A stretch of 64,000 nucleotides of DNA from Pseudomonadota bacterium (GCA_021325365.1 JAJPHF010000013.1:43220-107219), one strand, 5' to 3'. Positions 19,155 through 28,737 are shown, counted from the stretch's first letter. A program made the numbers and translations. Notes: generated by a model not told the origin, from the sequence alone.

Positions 19155-19928
19155 TCAGGCGGGCGCGGCGGACGGTGCGTCCTGGCCCGCCAGGAACTGC
19201 TCGACGGCCGCCACGAACGGCTCGGGTACCGTGGCCGAGAGTACGTGGGGGGCGCCCTCGAAGCAGTACAGGCGGGCGCCGGGGATGCGGGTCGCGAACA
19301 GCTCGATGCCCTCGCGCGGCAGGGTCTGGTCGGCGGTGCCGTAGAGCACGAGCGTGGGGCAGCGGATGGCGGGAAGCTGCTGGTAGAGGTCCTCGTCCCA
19401 CGGCGGGCCGCTGAGGCGGATGGCCGTGGCGAGGTTCGCCTGGCGCTGGCGCTGCTCGGCCTCGGTGGGCGGGCGGTCCAGCGGCCGGCCGAACAGCCGC
19501 CGGTGCAGCTCGTCGGGCGAGAGGCCCACACGCTGCTCGCCGCCGCCACGGCGCAGCCCGCCGGGCGCGGCCAGCACCGCGCGCCGGACGGCAGCCGGCT
19601 GGCGGATGGCGAGCCAGGCGGCGATGCGCCCGCCAAACGACTCGCCGACGACGTGCGCGCTGCCGCCCGCGCACTGCCCGATGAACGCGGCCATGACGTC
19701 CGCCGTGTCCGGGCCGGACGCCACGCTGCCGATCGTGGAAGCGTCGAAGCCCGGCATCGACGGGACGAGCAGCCGGTAGTGGCGGGCGAGCAGCCCGAAC
19801 GCCTGCTCGTCGAGGCGCAGGCCGCCGGAGCCGTGGAGGAACACGAGCGGCGGGCCGCTACCCAGCGCCACGTAGTGCAGGTCGCAGCCGTTCACCTGCG
19901 CGGTGTGCGTCTCGTACTGGAGGGGCAT
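19155..19928 (-). CDS. Alpha/beta-hydrolase
   Basis: This 257-residue hydrolase has the oxyanion motif LVFLHGSGG, nucleophile elbow VVGESFGGRIA (Ser about 98), acid in LVLYGTADQTLP and catalytic His in EGAPHVLSATV. It resembles 2-hydroxymuconic-semialdehyde or epoxide-type hydrolases and has a cap region between residues 130 and 190, but the substrate is unknown. ATG at 19926-19928 is used because GAGGAG lies eight bases upstream. It is convergent with the second Fur gene. Confidence 0.9.
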   Translation of the reverse strand: MPLQYETHTAQVNGCDLHYVALGSGPPLVFLHGSGGLRLDEQAFGLLARHYRLLVPSMPGFDASTIGSVASGPDTADVMAAFIGQCAGGSAHVVGESFGGRIAAWLAIRQPAAVRRAVLAAPGGLRRGGGEQRVGLSPDELHRRLFGRPLDRPPTEAEQRQRQANLATAIRLSGPPWDEDLYQQLPAIRCPTLVLYGTADQTLPREGIELFATRIPGARLYCFEGAPHVLSATVPEPFVAAVEQFLAGQDAPSAAPA

Positions 19929-20095
19929 CGCGCGCTCCTCGTGGGAATCTGAAGCCGGCGCTCGCCAGCACAACGGAGCCGCCCGCCAGGCGTGATGTAC
20001 ACTACTGCTGCTCAGTGTAGCGCCGCGCGAGCGCGCCCGCCAGGGCGTTCGGCGCGGTGCGGCGCCCATTCTTGTAAGGGCAGTCATGCGACGAC

Positions 20096-20602
20096 GTGGC
20101 TAGCGAAGCGATGGCCGAGGAGAGCCTGGCGCCGACACAGGGCGCCTTCTGGCCGGAGCTGGTCCCGGCGAGCGCGCGCGGCCGGGGCGCCGAGCCTCCA
20201 CGGCCAGCGCCGCGCTGCGGCCAGTGCGGCGAGGTCATCCCCGCGCCGGCCGGGCGGCGCCGCTATTGCTCGCCGGCGTGTCGCAAGCTGGCCCAGGCAG
20301 CGCGGATCGCGTCGACGGACGCGGAGGGCGGGGCGACGGTTGCGAACAGGACGTCGGACGCCGGTGGCGCGGAGGCCGGCGGGTGGGGCAGCGCGGCGCC
20401 GAGCACCGGGAGCCCGCCGGCGGAGCTCACGCCGCATCGCCGACTCGTCCTGGCATGGCAGTTGCTAAGCGCCTACCGGCCGGCCGCGCTCTGGCAGGCG
20501 CTCGCGCCGGACGAGCAGACGCAAGCGACGGCGCTGGCGCTCTCCCTTTACCAGTGGACTCGGGACCTCGAACCGTTCGCGCGCCGTCACCGGGGTGGCT
20601 AG
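20096..20602 (+). CDS. Uncharacterised protein with a four-cysteine zinc-ribbon-like motif
   Basis: I do not recognise the family. Residues about 41-64 contain CGQCGEVI followed by RRRYCSPACRKLAQ, a C-x2-C...C-x3-C treble-clef or ribbon likely to bind zinc. A low-complexity Ala/Gly/Ser linker follows. The last 60 residues are helical (HRRLVLAWQLLSAYRPAALWQAL) and look like a conserved domain. No clear ribosome-binding site precedes GTG 20096; ATG at 20111 is an alternative. It may regulate or accompany the FIST sensor gene that starts 85 bp downstream. Confidence 0.6.
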   Translation: MASEAMAEESLAPTQGAFWPELVPASARGRGAEPPRPAPRCGQCGEVIPAPAGRRRYCSPACRKLAQAARIASTDAEGGATVANRTSDAGGAEAGGWGSAAPSTGSPPAELTPHRRLVLAWQLLSAYRPAALWQALAPDEQTQATALALSLYQWTRDLEPFARRHRGG

Positions 20603-20687
20603 GCGAGGCCTCACGCCCTGAACGTGGCTATTGTTACCGAGACGCCGGCGCCTGGCCTATGACCTATAGTCGCCGCTGGGGGATCGC

Positions 20688-21854
20688 ATGACCGACGTTG
20701 CCGCGGCGCACACCGACCTGCCCGACGCGACGGCCGCGGGGCAGGCATTGGGCGCCGAGATTGCGGCCACTTATGGCGGTGAGGCGCCTCAGGCCGTGAT
20801 ACTCTTCGCGTCGTCCCGCTACGATTACCCGGCGCTGCTGCAGGCGGTTTTCGACACCTGCCATCCCGGCCTGCTCGTCGGTTGCTCGTCGGCCGGGGAG
20901 TTCACCGACGATGCGAACAGCGCGGGCGCGGCCTGCGCGCTCGCGCTCCGCTCGTCGACGATGCAGTTCGCGGCCGGCGTCGGGCGGGGCTTGCGGGCCG
21001 ACCGTGCGGGCGCGGCCCGCGAGCTAGTGGCATCGTTTCAGGGCCTGCGGGCGCCGCGTTATCCTCATCGCGCCGCCCTGCTCCTGACCGATGCGCTCGC
21101 CGGGCAAACGGAAGACCTGCTGGAGCACCTGACGGTGCTGACCGGCGGCACGTACCGGTTCTTTGGCGGGGGGGCGGGCGACGACGCGCGGTTTCAACGC
21201 ACGCACGTGTTTTGCGGCCACGAGGCGATCCCGGACGCGGTGGTGGGGCTGGAGATTCTCTCCAGCCGCCCGATCGGTATCGGCGTGGGCCACGGCTGGG
21301 AGCCGGCCAGCCCCGGCATGCGCGTGACCGAGGCCGCGGGCAGCCAGCTCTACAGCCTCAACGCGGTCCCCGCGGCCGAAGTGTTCGAGGAGCACGCCGA
21401 GGCGACGGGGCAAGTCTTCGACTCGCAGGACCCGCTGCCGTTCTTCCTGCACAACGTACTCGGTATCGTGAGCGAAGGCCAGCACAAGCTGCGCGTGCCT
21501 CTGGGTGTGGGCGCGGACGAGTCGATCGCCTGCGCCGCCGACGTGCCCCCGGGCGCGACGGCGCACATCATGCGGACGAGCGCCAGCTCCACGGTCGACG
21601 CGGCGGCGCGAGCCACGCGGGCAGCACTCGCCCAGCTTCAAGGGCATCCCGCGAAGGCGGCGCTATTCTTCGACTGTGCCGCGACGCGATTGCGGCTGGG
21701 CCAGGGCTTTGGTACGGAGCTGCGCGCCGTGGAGGAGACCCTCGGCCCGGTGAGCTTCGCCGGCTGCAACACCTACGGCCAGATCGCCCGCGCGGATGGA
21801 CAGTTTAGCGGGTTCCACAACTGCACCGCCGTCGTCTGCGTGCTTCCCGATTGA
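20688..21854 (+). CDS. FIST-domain sensory protein
   Basis: This 388-residue protein has a FIST_N half (AVILFASSRYDYPALLQAV, LLVGCSSAGEF, the GGTYRFFGGGAGDD loop) and a FIST_C half (FFLHNVLGIV, ALFFDCAATRLRLG, FAGCNTYGQIA). FIST domains are soluble sensors thought to bind small ligands such as amino acids and to signal to kinases or diguanylate cyclases. The stop is 4 bp before the histidine kinase, so the two probably form one sensory unit. No membrane segment is present. Confidence 0.88.
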   Translation: MTDVAAAHTDLPDATAAGQALGAEIAATYGGEAPQAVILFASSRYDYPALLQAVFDTCHPGLLVGCSSAGEFTDDANSAGAACALALRSSTMQFAAGVGRGLRADRAGAARELVASFQGLRAPRYPHRAALLLTDALAGQTEDLLEHLTVLTGGTYRFFGGGAGDDARFQRTHVFCGHEAIPDAVVGLEILSSRPIGIGVGHGWEPASPGMRVTEAAGSQLYSLNAVPAAEVFEEHAEATGQVFDSQDPLPFFLHNVLGIVSEGQHKLRVPLGVGADESIACAADVPPGATAHIMRTSASSTVDAAARATRAALAQLQGHPAKAALFFDCAATRLRLGQGFGTELRAVEETLGPVSFAGCNTYGQIARADGQFSGFHNCTAVVCVLPD

Positions 21855-21858
21855 CGCC

Positions 21859-23142
21859 ATGGAGTCCCACGAGCCTTTGTTGACGCTGGTGTCGCGCGTC
21901 GCGGCGCCCGAGCGTCGCCGTGAGGCGGCCCAGGCCCTCGCTCGCCACGTGGGCGCCGAGGACTTGATCGTCTTCGTCCGCGATCCGGAGGTCGACGCGT
22001 TGCTGCCCGCGCCCGGCTTTCCCCAGACCTTGCCCCAGGGCCGGCGCTGGCACGCCTTTCTCCGCGCCTGCCTGGCCGCCGGCGAGCACTCGGGCGAGCT
22101 GCTCCGCCCGGATGGCGGAACGCCGACGCGGGCCTGTGGCATCGCCGCGGACGACGGGTCGGTCCTGATGCTGCTGGGTGGCGTGCCCCAGCCCGAGGCC
22201 GTTGATGTCGTCCGCGCGCTCCTGCCCCTGCTCGCGGCCGGCTTCCGCGGCGAGCGCCTGGCGGTCGCGGCCGAGGGGCACGCGGCGATGGCCCGCGAGG
22301 CCGCCCGGCGCGCGGCGGCCCTGGCGGACGTACTCGCCCTCGCCCGCGTGGACGTGGAGGTGGCGGCGCGTACACGCGAGGAGTTTCTGGCCGCGGCCGC
22401 GCACGATCTCAAGAATCCGTTAGCGTCGATCAAGGGAGTCGCCCAGCTGCTGCACCGGCGTGTCATGCGCGGTGGCACCGCCGACGCCGAGCAGCTGCTC
22501 GAGGGGCTAGCGAACATCGACCTGACGGCGACCCGCATGGCAGACCTGATTGATCAGCTTCTGGGCGTGACCCGCCAGAACATGGAGCAGCCGCTCGCCC
22601 TCGATCGGGGGCCCACCGACGTGGTCGCTCTGGCGCGTCGGGTCGCCGCCGAGGCTCAAGGCAGCACGGAGGCGCACCAGGTGCGGGTCGAGGCGGCGGT
22701 ACCGACCCTGATCGGGCATTATGACGCGACCCGCCTGGAGCGGGCACTGGGCAACCTCCTGAGCAACGCCATCAAGTACAGCCCGGGGGGCGGCTCGATT
22801 GTGGTGAGCGTGGCGGACGAACGGAGGGCCGGCACGTCCTGGGCCGTCGTCACCGTGGTGGACCAGGGCATCGGCATTCCCCCGGAAGACCTGGAGCGGG
22901 TGTTCGACCGCTTTCAGCGCGGCAGCAACGTGGTCGGCCAGATTGGCGGCACGGGGATCGGTCTGGCGACGGTCCGCCGCGTGGTGGAAGCCCACGGCGG
23001 GACAGTCTCGGTAACTAGCCAGGTCGGGCAGGGGAGTCAGTTTACCCTGCGGCTGCCGCGCGGCGACGCGGACAGCGGCGGCCTGCCAAGCGACGCCACG
23101 GGAGCCACCAGCGTGCCGCGTGGGCGCGCCGAGCACGAGTGA
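21859..23142 (+). CDS. Soluble sensor histidine kinase partnered with FIST protein
   Basis: This 427-residue kinase has an N-terminal region of about 150 residues without membrane segments, then HisKA with the phospho-acceptor in LAAAAHDLKNPLASIKG (about residue 182). HATPase_c boxes follow: NLLSNAIKYSPGGG (N), VDQGIGIPPEDLERVFDRF (G1/F) and GGTGIGLATVRRVV (G2). No receiver domain or response regulator lies nearby, so its output partner is unknown. ATG 21859, 4 bp after the FIST gene, is the chosen start. Confidence 0.92.
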   Translation: MESHEPLLTLVSRVAAPERRREAAQALARHVGAEDLIVFVRDPEVDALLPAPGFPQTLPQGRRWHAFLRACLAAGEHSGELLRPDGGTPTRACGIAADDGSVLMLLGGVPQPEAVDVVRALLPLLAAGFRGERLAVAAEGHAAMAREAARRAAALADVLALARVDVEVAARTREEFLAAAAHDLKNPLASIKGVAQLLHRRVMRGGTADAEQLLEGLANIDLTATRMADLIDQLLGVTRQNMEQPLALDRGPTDVVALARRVAAEAQGSTEAHQVRVEAAVPTLIGHYDATRLERALGNLLSNAIKYSPGGGSIVVSVADERRAGTSWAVVTVVDQGIGIPPEDLERVFDRFQRGSNVVGQIGGTGIGLATVRRVVEAHGGTVSVTSQVGQGSQFTLRLPRGDADSGGLPSDATGATSVPRGRAEHE

Positions 23143-23240
23143 GGTCGACGATCCGGGGTATGATGAGTTCGTGCTGGCGACGGTGGTTACGCTGGGGGCA
23201 GTGCAACACCCCACCGCAAACGGAGTGAGGACCCGAGACG

Positions 23241-23708
23241 ATGCCGGACACGCTGCAATTGACGGTTAATGGACAACGCTACGAATTGCCGGTCGACCCG
23301 GACACGCCGCTCCTGTACGTCCTGCGGAACGACCTGGGGCTCACTGGCCCGCGCTTTGGCTGTGGGCTGTCCCAGTGCGGGGCCTGCACTGTACACCTGG
23401 ACGGGCGCCCGGTGCGCTCCTGCGTGACGCCCGCGTCGCGGGCGGTGGGGGCGGCCGTCGTGACGCTGGAGGGGCTGGGCACCGCCGACGCCCCGCATCC
23501 GCTACAGCAGGCGTTCCTGCAGGAGCAGGCGGGCCAGTGCGCCTACTGCATCAACGGCATGATCATGGTCGCGGCCGCCTTGCTCGCGGCAACGCCCGCG
23601 CCGACCGAGGACCAGATCAAGAGCGCGCTCGACGGCAATCTCTGCCGCTGTGGCAGCCACCTGCGCATCGTGCGTGCCGTGAAGGCGGCCGCGGAGGCGA
23701 TGGCATGA
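23241..23708 (+). CDS. (2Fe-2S) small subunit of a molybdenum hydroxylase (IorA/CoxS-like)
   Basis: This 155-residue protein has the plant-type ferredoxin cluster, CGLSQCGACTVHLDG with a later RSC, followed by the second four-helix cluster CAYCINGM and NLCRCGSHLR. These pass electrons from the molybdenum cofactor. The length and the direct fusion-like overlap with the large subunit match two-subunit IorAB-type enzymes that lack an FAD subunit. The large-subunit ATG overlaps its stop by 4 bp. Confidence 0.92.
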   Translation: MPDTLQLTVNGQRYELPVDPDTPLLYVLRNDLGLTGPRFGCGLSQCGACTVHLDGRPVRSCVTPASRAVGAAVVTLEGLGTADAPHPLQQAFLQEQAGQCAYCINGMIMVAAALLAATPAPTEDQIKSALDGNLCRCGSHLRIVRAVKAAAEAMA

Positions 23709-25993
23709 GCGAGCAGATGGCACGCCAGCCCCTCACCATCTCGCGGCGGACGCTGCTCAAGGGATCGGGCGCCCTGGTGATCGGGTTCAGCCTGGCCGGC
23801 GCCGGGGCTGGCAGGTTCCGGGCGCTGGCGGAAGCGCCCCACGCGTCCCAGCCGGCCCCTGCGCCCGCGCTGCAGGCGACGAGCGCCGCGCCGCCCGCCG
23901 ATCAGGTGGATTCCTGGCTGACGATCGGCGCCGACAACTCGCTCACGATCCGCAGCGGCAAGGTGGAGCTGGGCACCGGGGTGCGGACCGCGCTGGCCCA
24001 GATCGCCGCGGACGAGCTATACGTCCCCTTCGCCCAGGTGCAGGTGGTGGCCGTGGACGCCGGGGCGAGCCCGGACGAGGGCACCACTTCCGGGAGCAAG
24101 ACGCTGCAGCAGGGCGGGCCGTCGGTACGGAACGCCTGCGCGGAGGCGCGCCAGGCGCTTCTGGCGCTCGCGGCGGAGCGCTTCGGCGTGGCGCCAGACG
24201 ATCTCGTCACCGTCGACGGCGCCGTGGCCCTGGCGAACGACCCCGCCGCGCGCATTCGCTACGGCGAGCTGATCGGCGCGCGGCGCTTCGAGCGGACGGT
24301 GAGCGGCTTGGCGCCCACCCGCGACCCGAGCACCTACGAGGTGGTAGGTCAACCGGTCCCGCGCGTGGACCTGCCGGCCAAGGTATTCGGCGAGCCCGCG
24401 TACTTGCAGGACCTGCGCCTGCCGGACATGCTCCACGGCCGGGTCGTGCGGCCGCCGACGATCGGCGCCACGCTCCAGGACGTGGACGAGGCGTCGGTGC
24501 GGGATATGCCCGGGTTCGTCCGCGTGGTGCGGAACGGGAACTTCCTGGGCGTCGTCGCGGAGCGCGAGGAGCAGGCCATTCGCATCGCGCGGCAACTGCA
24601 GGCCACCTGGCAGCCGGCGAGCGTGTTGCCGGCTCAGGAGAGCCTGTTCGCGTTCTTGCGCACGCTGCCGACCGACGACCAGCTGCTCGTGGAGCGCGGC
24701 GATACGGACGCCGGGCTGGCGCTGGCCGCGCGAACGCTGCAAGCGACCTACACGGTGCCGTACCAGATGCACGGCTCCATCGGGCCGTCGTGCGCGGTGG
24801 CCGACGTGCGGCCGGACAGCATCACGGTCTACTCCAGCACGCAGGGCGTGTACCCGCTGCAAGGCGCGCTCGCGCAACTGATCGGCGTGGCGCCAGAGCA
24901 GGTCCACGTGGTGTATCGGGAAGGCGCGGGCTGCTACGGCCACAATGGCTTCGACGACGCCGCGGCCGACGCGCTCCTGCTCTCCCAAGCGGTCGGGCGC
25001 CCGGTACGGGTCCAGTGGATGCGCGCGGACGAGCACGTCTGGGAGCCGAAGGGCCCGCCGGTGCTGGCGGAGGTGCGGGGCGGCCTGGACGCGCAGGGCA
25101 ACGTCGTCACCTGGGACTACGCGGTGTGGACGCCGAATCACAGCGCGCGGCCGGGCTCCCAGGCGGCCAATCTACTGGCCGGCCAGCTGGTCGACCCGCC
25201 GCCCCCGCCGGCGCGCAACCGCTACGTTGGCGGCGACCGCAACGCGCCGACCAACTACACGTTTCCCAACAACCGCGTGACGATCCATTGGCTACAGACC
25301 ACGCTCCTGCGGCCGTCGGCGCTGCGCGGCCTCGGCAGCGCGGGCAACGTCTTCGCCAACGAGTCGTTCATGGACGAGCTGGCCGCGCTCGCGGGGATCG
25401 ACCCGGTGGAGTTCCGCCTGCGGCACCTGGACGACCCGCGCGCGCGGGCGGTGATCGAGGCCGCGGCTGAACGGGCGGGCTGGCAGCCGCGGCCCTCGCC
25501 CGCGCCCGCGGACCTGTCAGGGAGCACGCGGGGGCGGGGATTCGCCTTCCTGCGGTACGAGAACGACTTCGCCTACGCGGCGACGGTCGCCGAGGTGGCG
25601 GTGGACCGCGCGACGGGCCAGATCCGGGTGGAGCGGGTGACGGTGGCTCACGACTGCGGGCTGATCGTCAATCCTGACGGGCTACGCAACCAGATCGAGG
25701 GCAACGTCGTCCAGTCGACCAGCCGCGCCCTGCTGGAGCAGGTCAGCTTCGATCGGGACCAGGTGACCTGCGTGGACTGGGCGCACTACCCGATCCTGCG
25801 CTTCAGCGAGGTGCCGGACGTGCAGGTCGTGCTGATCGACCACCCCGATCAGCCGGCGTGGGGCGCGGGCGAGGTGGCGACGGCGCCGACCAGCGCGGCC
25901 ATCGCCAACGCCGTGTTCGACGCGACCGGCGCCCGGCTACGGCACGTGCCGTTCACGCCCGACGTCGTGCAGGCGGCGCTGGCGGCGCTCTAG
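23705..25993 (+). CDS. Molybdopterin-binding large subunit, IorB-like, with Tat signal
   Basis: This 762-residue protein begins with a twin-arginine segment, TISRRTLLKGSGALVIGFSLAG, as in isoquinoline 1-oxidoreductase beta subunits exported folded. Molybdenum-hydroxylase features include VELGTGVRTALAQIAADEL, the IGPSCAVADV loop, YGHNGFDDAAADA, RGLGSAGNVF and the catalytic-Glu region GAGEVATAPTSAAIANAV. Such enzymes hydroxylate N-heterocycles or oxidise aldehydes using water. Electron acceptors for IorAB enzymes are usually cytochromes; none is encoded nearby. Start ATG 23705 overlaps the small-subunit stop. Confidence 0.9.
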   Translation: MSEQMARQPLTISRRTLLKGSGALVIGFSLAGAGAGRFRALAEAPHASQPAPAPALQATSAAPPADQVDSWLTIGADNSLTIRSGKVELGTGVRTALAQIAADELYVPFAQVQVVAVDAGASPDEGTTSGSKTLQQGGPSVRNACAEARQALLALAAERFGVAPDDLVTVDGAVALANDPAARIRYGELIGARRFERTVSGLAPTRDPSTYEVVGQPVPRVDLPAKVFGEPAYLQDLRLPDMLHGRVVRPPTIGATLQDVDEASVRDMPGFVRVVRNGNFLGVVAEREEQAIRIARQLQATWQPASVLPAQESLFAFLRTLPTDDQLLVERGDTDAGLALAARTLQATYTVPYQMHGSIGPSCAVADVRPDSITVYSSTQGVYPLQGALAQLIGVAPEQVHVVYREGAGCYGHNGFDDAAADALLLSQAVGRPVRVQWMRADEHVWEPKGPPVLAEVRGGLDAQGNVVTWDYAVWTPNHSARPGSQAANLLAGQLVDPPPPPARNRYVGGDRNAPTNYTFPNNRVTIHWLQTTLLRPSALRGLGSAGNVFANESFMDELAALAGIDPVEFRLRHLDDPRARAVIEAAAERAGWQPRPSPAPADLSGSTRGRGFAFLRYENDFAYAATVAEVAVDRATGQIRVERVTVAHDCGLIVNPDGLRNQIEGNVVQSTSRALLEQVSFDRDQVTCVDWAHYPILRFSEVPDVQVVLIDHPDQPAWGAGEVATAPTSAAIANAVFDATGARLRHVPFTPDVVQAALAAL

Positions 25994-26006
25994 GGGCCGC
26001 GGTCGC

Positions 26007-26723
26007 TCATTCGTCGCGAGCCGCGCTGACCATCAGGTCGCCGACCGCCCCCGCGTAGACGCGGAAGCAGTCGAGCCCCATGCGGGCGCCCGCCAGGGCC
26101 TCGGCGTACGAGGCGGCGTCGCGCACGTATTGCTCGAACACTCCCCAGATCGAGCGGGCGTGCTCGACGTCCGCGTCGAGGTGGACGCGGAGGCGGGGAG
26201 GGATCTGATCGGGCGGCACGCCGAGGTCTTCGATCAGGTGATTGACCTGCCGCTGGACCAGCGCCGGGCCCTGGATCACGGACGGGTCGTTGATCCGCTC
26301 CAGGACGTGCGAGGCGGCCAGGCCGGCCAGCCAGGGGCTATGCCGGGCGTACTCGACGCGCGCGAAGGTGGCCACGCGCACGCCGGGGGGCGCCTCAATG
26401 GCGGCATCGCGCGCGCTCGGGCCGGGCGAGGCACCCCCCGGCGCTCGGTCGGCGTCGACGTGGGCGGCGCCGAGCCGCGGATCGAAGATCAGCTCGTCCT
26501 GCTCGTGCTCCCAGATGGCGCGCTTCACGTCGAGGGGAGCGCCGCCCATGACGTACGCCCAGCAGTCGCGGTTCGTTGGCACGAAGTAGCGGCGCAGCAT
26601 CGCCATGCGCGTCCGCTCCGCCGGCCAGGTCAGCGGCCGGGCGAAGTAACGCCGCAGCTCCACCGTGTCGAACAAGTCGTTGCAGAGCTGATCGATCTCC
26701 TGGCGCAGCGCGCTGGCGTCCAT
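26007..26723 (-). CDS. Haem-oxygenase-like iron-dependent oxidase (TenA/PqqC/CADD-type fold)
   Basis: The 238-residue all-helical protein has the spacing of haem-oxygenase-like diiron oxidases: WEHEQDE (Glu/His), EYARHSPWLAG and HLDADVEHARSIW, in which Glu, His and Asp would bind iron. Such enzymes perform oxidative C-C or C-N cleavage, and some close relatives act in thiamine salvage or p-aminobenzoate synthesis. The reaction here is unknown. ATG 26723 is preferred over the longer frame to 26756. It converges with the molybdenum hydroxylase. Confidence 0.7.
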   Translation of the reverse strand: MDASALRQEIDQLCNDLFDTVELRRYFARPLTWPAERTRMAMLRRYFVPTNRDCWAYVMGGAPLDVKRAIWEHEQDELIFDPRLGAAHVDADRAPGGASPGPSARDAAIEAPPGVRVATFARVEYARHSPWLAGLAASHVLERINDPSVIQGPALVQRQVNHLIEDLGVPPDQIPPRLRVHLDADVEHARSIWGVFEQYVRDAASYAEALAGARMGLDCFRVYAGAVGDLMVSAARDE

Positions 26724-26908
26724 CCTTCCGTCTCCCCCACATTGGCAGTCTGGCACGGGACTGGCTGGTGCGCTCGCGGCAGTAGCTTGTGGCGGCGCGC
26801 GCTACCGGCGAGCCCGCATGATCGTGGACCGCGGGCTGCCCGCGGCCCGCGGCTACCTGGAACCGAAGGGGGCCTGCCGCGCGCTGCCGGCGCGTCGCCA
26901 CGCGACGC

Positions 26909-27868
26909 TCACACATACGCTTCCACGCCGCGGATGACGCCGTAGGCGAAGCGGGTGAGCGGCACCGGGACGCCGCGCTCCGCCGCCGTGCGGACGACGT
27001 AGCCCAGCGTCTCCTCAACCTCGGTCGGCCGTCCGCGCAGGATGTCCTGGAGCATGGAGATGCGCATCGCCGTGAGCCCTTGCGCTTCCATCGCCTCGCC
27101 GCGGGCGATCAGCGCCGCGATGGCCTCGGCGCGCGGCAGGGTAACGAGCGTGTAGGGATTGAAGCCCTGGTAGTCGGCGATCGCGACGCCGTCGGCGCGC
27201 GCCACGGCCGCGCACTCGTGGGTGAGGTCCACGAACAGCGCCGCCAGGTCGGGCTGCTTGCAGACCTTGTAGTATTCGAGCCGCGTGAGGACCGAGAGGG
27301 CCGCGGCGGGCACGATCTGACAGAGCTTCGACCACTCCACGGCTCGCGCGTCGGCAACGGCTTCGGCCGGCAGCCCGGCCGCGTCGAAGGCGGCGACGAG
27401 CGCCTGGACACGCGGCGTCGGCGGCCCTTCTAGCTCACCGAAGTAGCTGCGGCCGGCGAGCGTCCAGACCGCGCGGCCCGGCCGCGTCGCCGTCGCGCCC
27501 AGGATCGTCGCCGCGCCCAGCACGCGCTCGCGGCCGAAGCAAGCGACGAGCTGCTCGTCCTTCGCCAGCCCGTTCTGCAGCGACGCGGCCGCAGCCACGG
27601 GCACCACGCGCACGGCAGCCAGCGCCGCCGCGGTGTCACGGGTCTTGACGGCCAGCAGCAGGTAGTCCACGGGGCCGATCTCGCGGGCGTCGGCGGTCGC
27701 CTCGACGCGTGCCTGGACCTCGCGGACGCCGCTGAGGGCGAGCCCCTCGGCGCGAATGGGCGCCACCTGCCCCGGCCGGCAGTACAGGACGACCTGGCAG
27801 CCGTTGGCCGCGAGCGCCGCCGCCACGACCGTCCCCAGGCTGCCCGCCCCCACCACGAGCATGCGCAT
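26909..27868 (-). CDS. 2-Dehydropantoate 2-reductase family protein (ApbA/PanE-like)
   Basis: This 319-residue oxidoreductase begins MRMLVVGAGSLGTVVAAALAANG, the NADP-binding Rossmann motif. It has the family's LLAVKTRDT and LQNGLAKDE, the catalytic-Lys segment EWSKLCQIVPAAALSVLTR and a conserved HECAAVARADG. The family reduces ketopantoate to pantoate for CoA, but many paralogues act on other 2-keto acids. No pan genes are adjacent, so a different substrate is possible. Confidence 0.87.
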   Translation of the reverse strand: MRMLVVGAGSLGTVVAAALAANGCQVVLYCRPGQVAPIRAEGLALSGVREVQARVEATADAREIGPVDYLLLAVKTRDTAAALAAVRVVPVAAAASLQNGLAKDEQLVACFGRERVLGAATILGATATRPGRAVWTLAGRSYFGELEGPPTPRVQALVAAFDAAGLPAEAVADARAVEWSKLCQIVPAAALSVLTRLEYYKVCKQPDLAALFVDLTHECAAVARADGVAIADYQGFNPYTLVTLPRAEAIAALIARGEAMEAQGLTAMRISMLQDILRGRPTEVEETLGYVVRTAAERGVPVPLTRFAYGVIRGVEAYV

Positions 27869-27972
27869 CTGCTTGGCCCCTCCCGACGCGGTCTAAGCAG
27901 CCGTCAACGGCCGGATACTCTGCGTTGGCCGTTCCTAACCCAGAGCATTGTAAGCGTCCGGAGATGCCCAGG

Positions 27973-28737
27973 TCATTGCGGCGTGCCGGCGGCGGCGCAG
28001 CGCGTCTGGGGGTTCTGGGCCAGCGTGAGGCCCTGGACATCGTCCGGCACCTGGAAGGTCCAGAGCTGACGCTCCGCCACGCCGGGGGGCAGCACCTGCT
28101 CGGCGGCGCCGGGGAGCCCGTACTGGCGCGACAGCTCCGCCAGGCTCTGCCCGAGCCCCGTCGCCGTGCGGTCATAGAGCCGCCCCTGGCTGTCGCGCAG
28201 CTCGACCGGCGGGTACCCGGTCGCCCGGTCGGTGCCGACGTTGGTCACGTTCACGATGAGCAGGACGTGGGTGCGCTGGTCGGTGCCCATGATCTGCTCG
28301 GCGCGCTCCACCTGCACGGTCAAGGGGTTGCCCAAAAGATCGCAGACGCTCGCCGTCTGGCCCACCAGCGCCGCCAGCGTGGCGGCCAGCGGGCCAGTGC
28401 CCGGCGCCACGACCAGCGCGGGCGGCGTCGACGCCGACGAGGTGCTCGCGGCCAGGCCCGTCGTGTCGGCGTCGGACGGCATGGCGAAGAGGTCGTTGAC
28501 GCGCACCACCTGGAGACCCACCTGGGGAATCGCATCGATCTGCGCGTCGGTCAGGTCGGCGGGGACGATCGGGTAGCGCGCGCCGTCCTTGTAAATGTAC
28601 AGCGAGCCGTCGCTCTTTCGCAGCACCCGCCCCTGCAGGTTCGGGTCCACCGTAGTCTGAGCCAGCGCGACGCTGGCCAGAACGAGCGCGATCAGCAGGC
28701 CGATTCCGGCGCCCCGCGTGATATTCTGTCGCCTCAT
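27973..28737 (-). CDS. Secreted protein with DUF4352-like immunoglobulin-fold domain
   Basis: This 254-residue protein has a clear signal peptide (RRQNITRGAGIGLLIALVLASVALA). A short beta region GSLYIYKDGARYPIVPADL and a Ser/Ala-rich linker follow. The C-terminal domain with VLLIVNVTNVGTDRATGYPPVELRDSQGRLYD is typical of DUF4352/TRF2-like extracellular proteins. Function is unknown. GAGGAC in the reverse strand before the ATG is a plausible ribosome-binding site. Confidence 0.75.
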   Translation of the reverse strand: MRRQNITRGAGIGLLIALVLASVALAQTTVDPNLQGRVLRKSDGSLYIYKDGARYPIVPADLTDAQIDAIPQVGLQVVRVNDLFAMPSDADTTGLAASTSSASTPPALVVAPGTGPLAATLAALVGQTASVCDLLGNPLTVQVERAEQIMGTDQRTHVLLIVNVTNVGTDRATGYPPVELRDSQGRLYDRTATGLGQSLAELSRQYGLPGAAEQVLPPGVAERQLWTFQVPDDVQGLTLAQNPQTRCAAAGTPQ

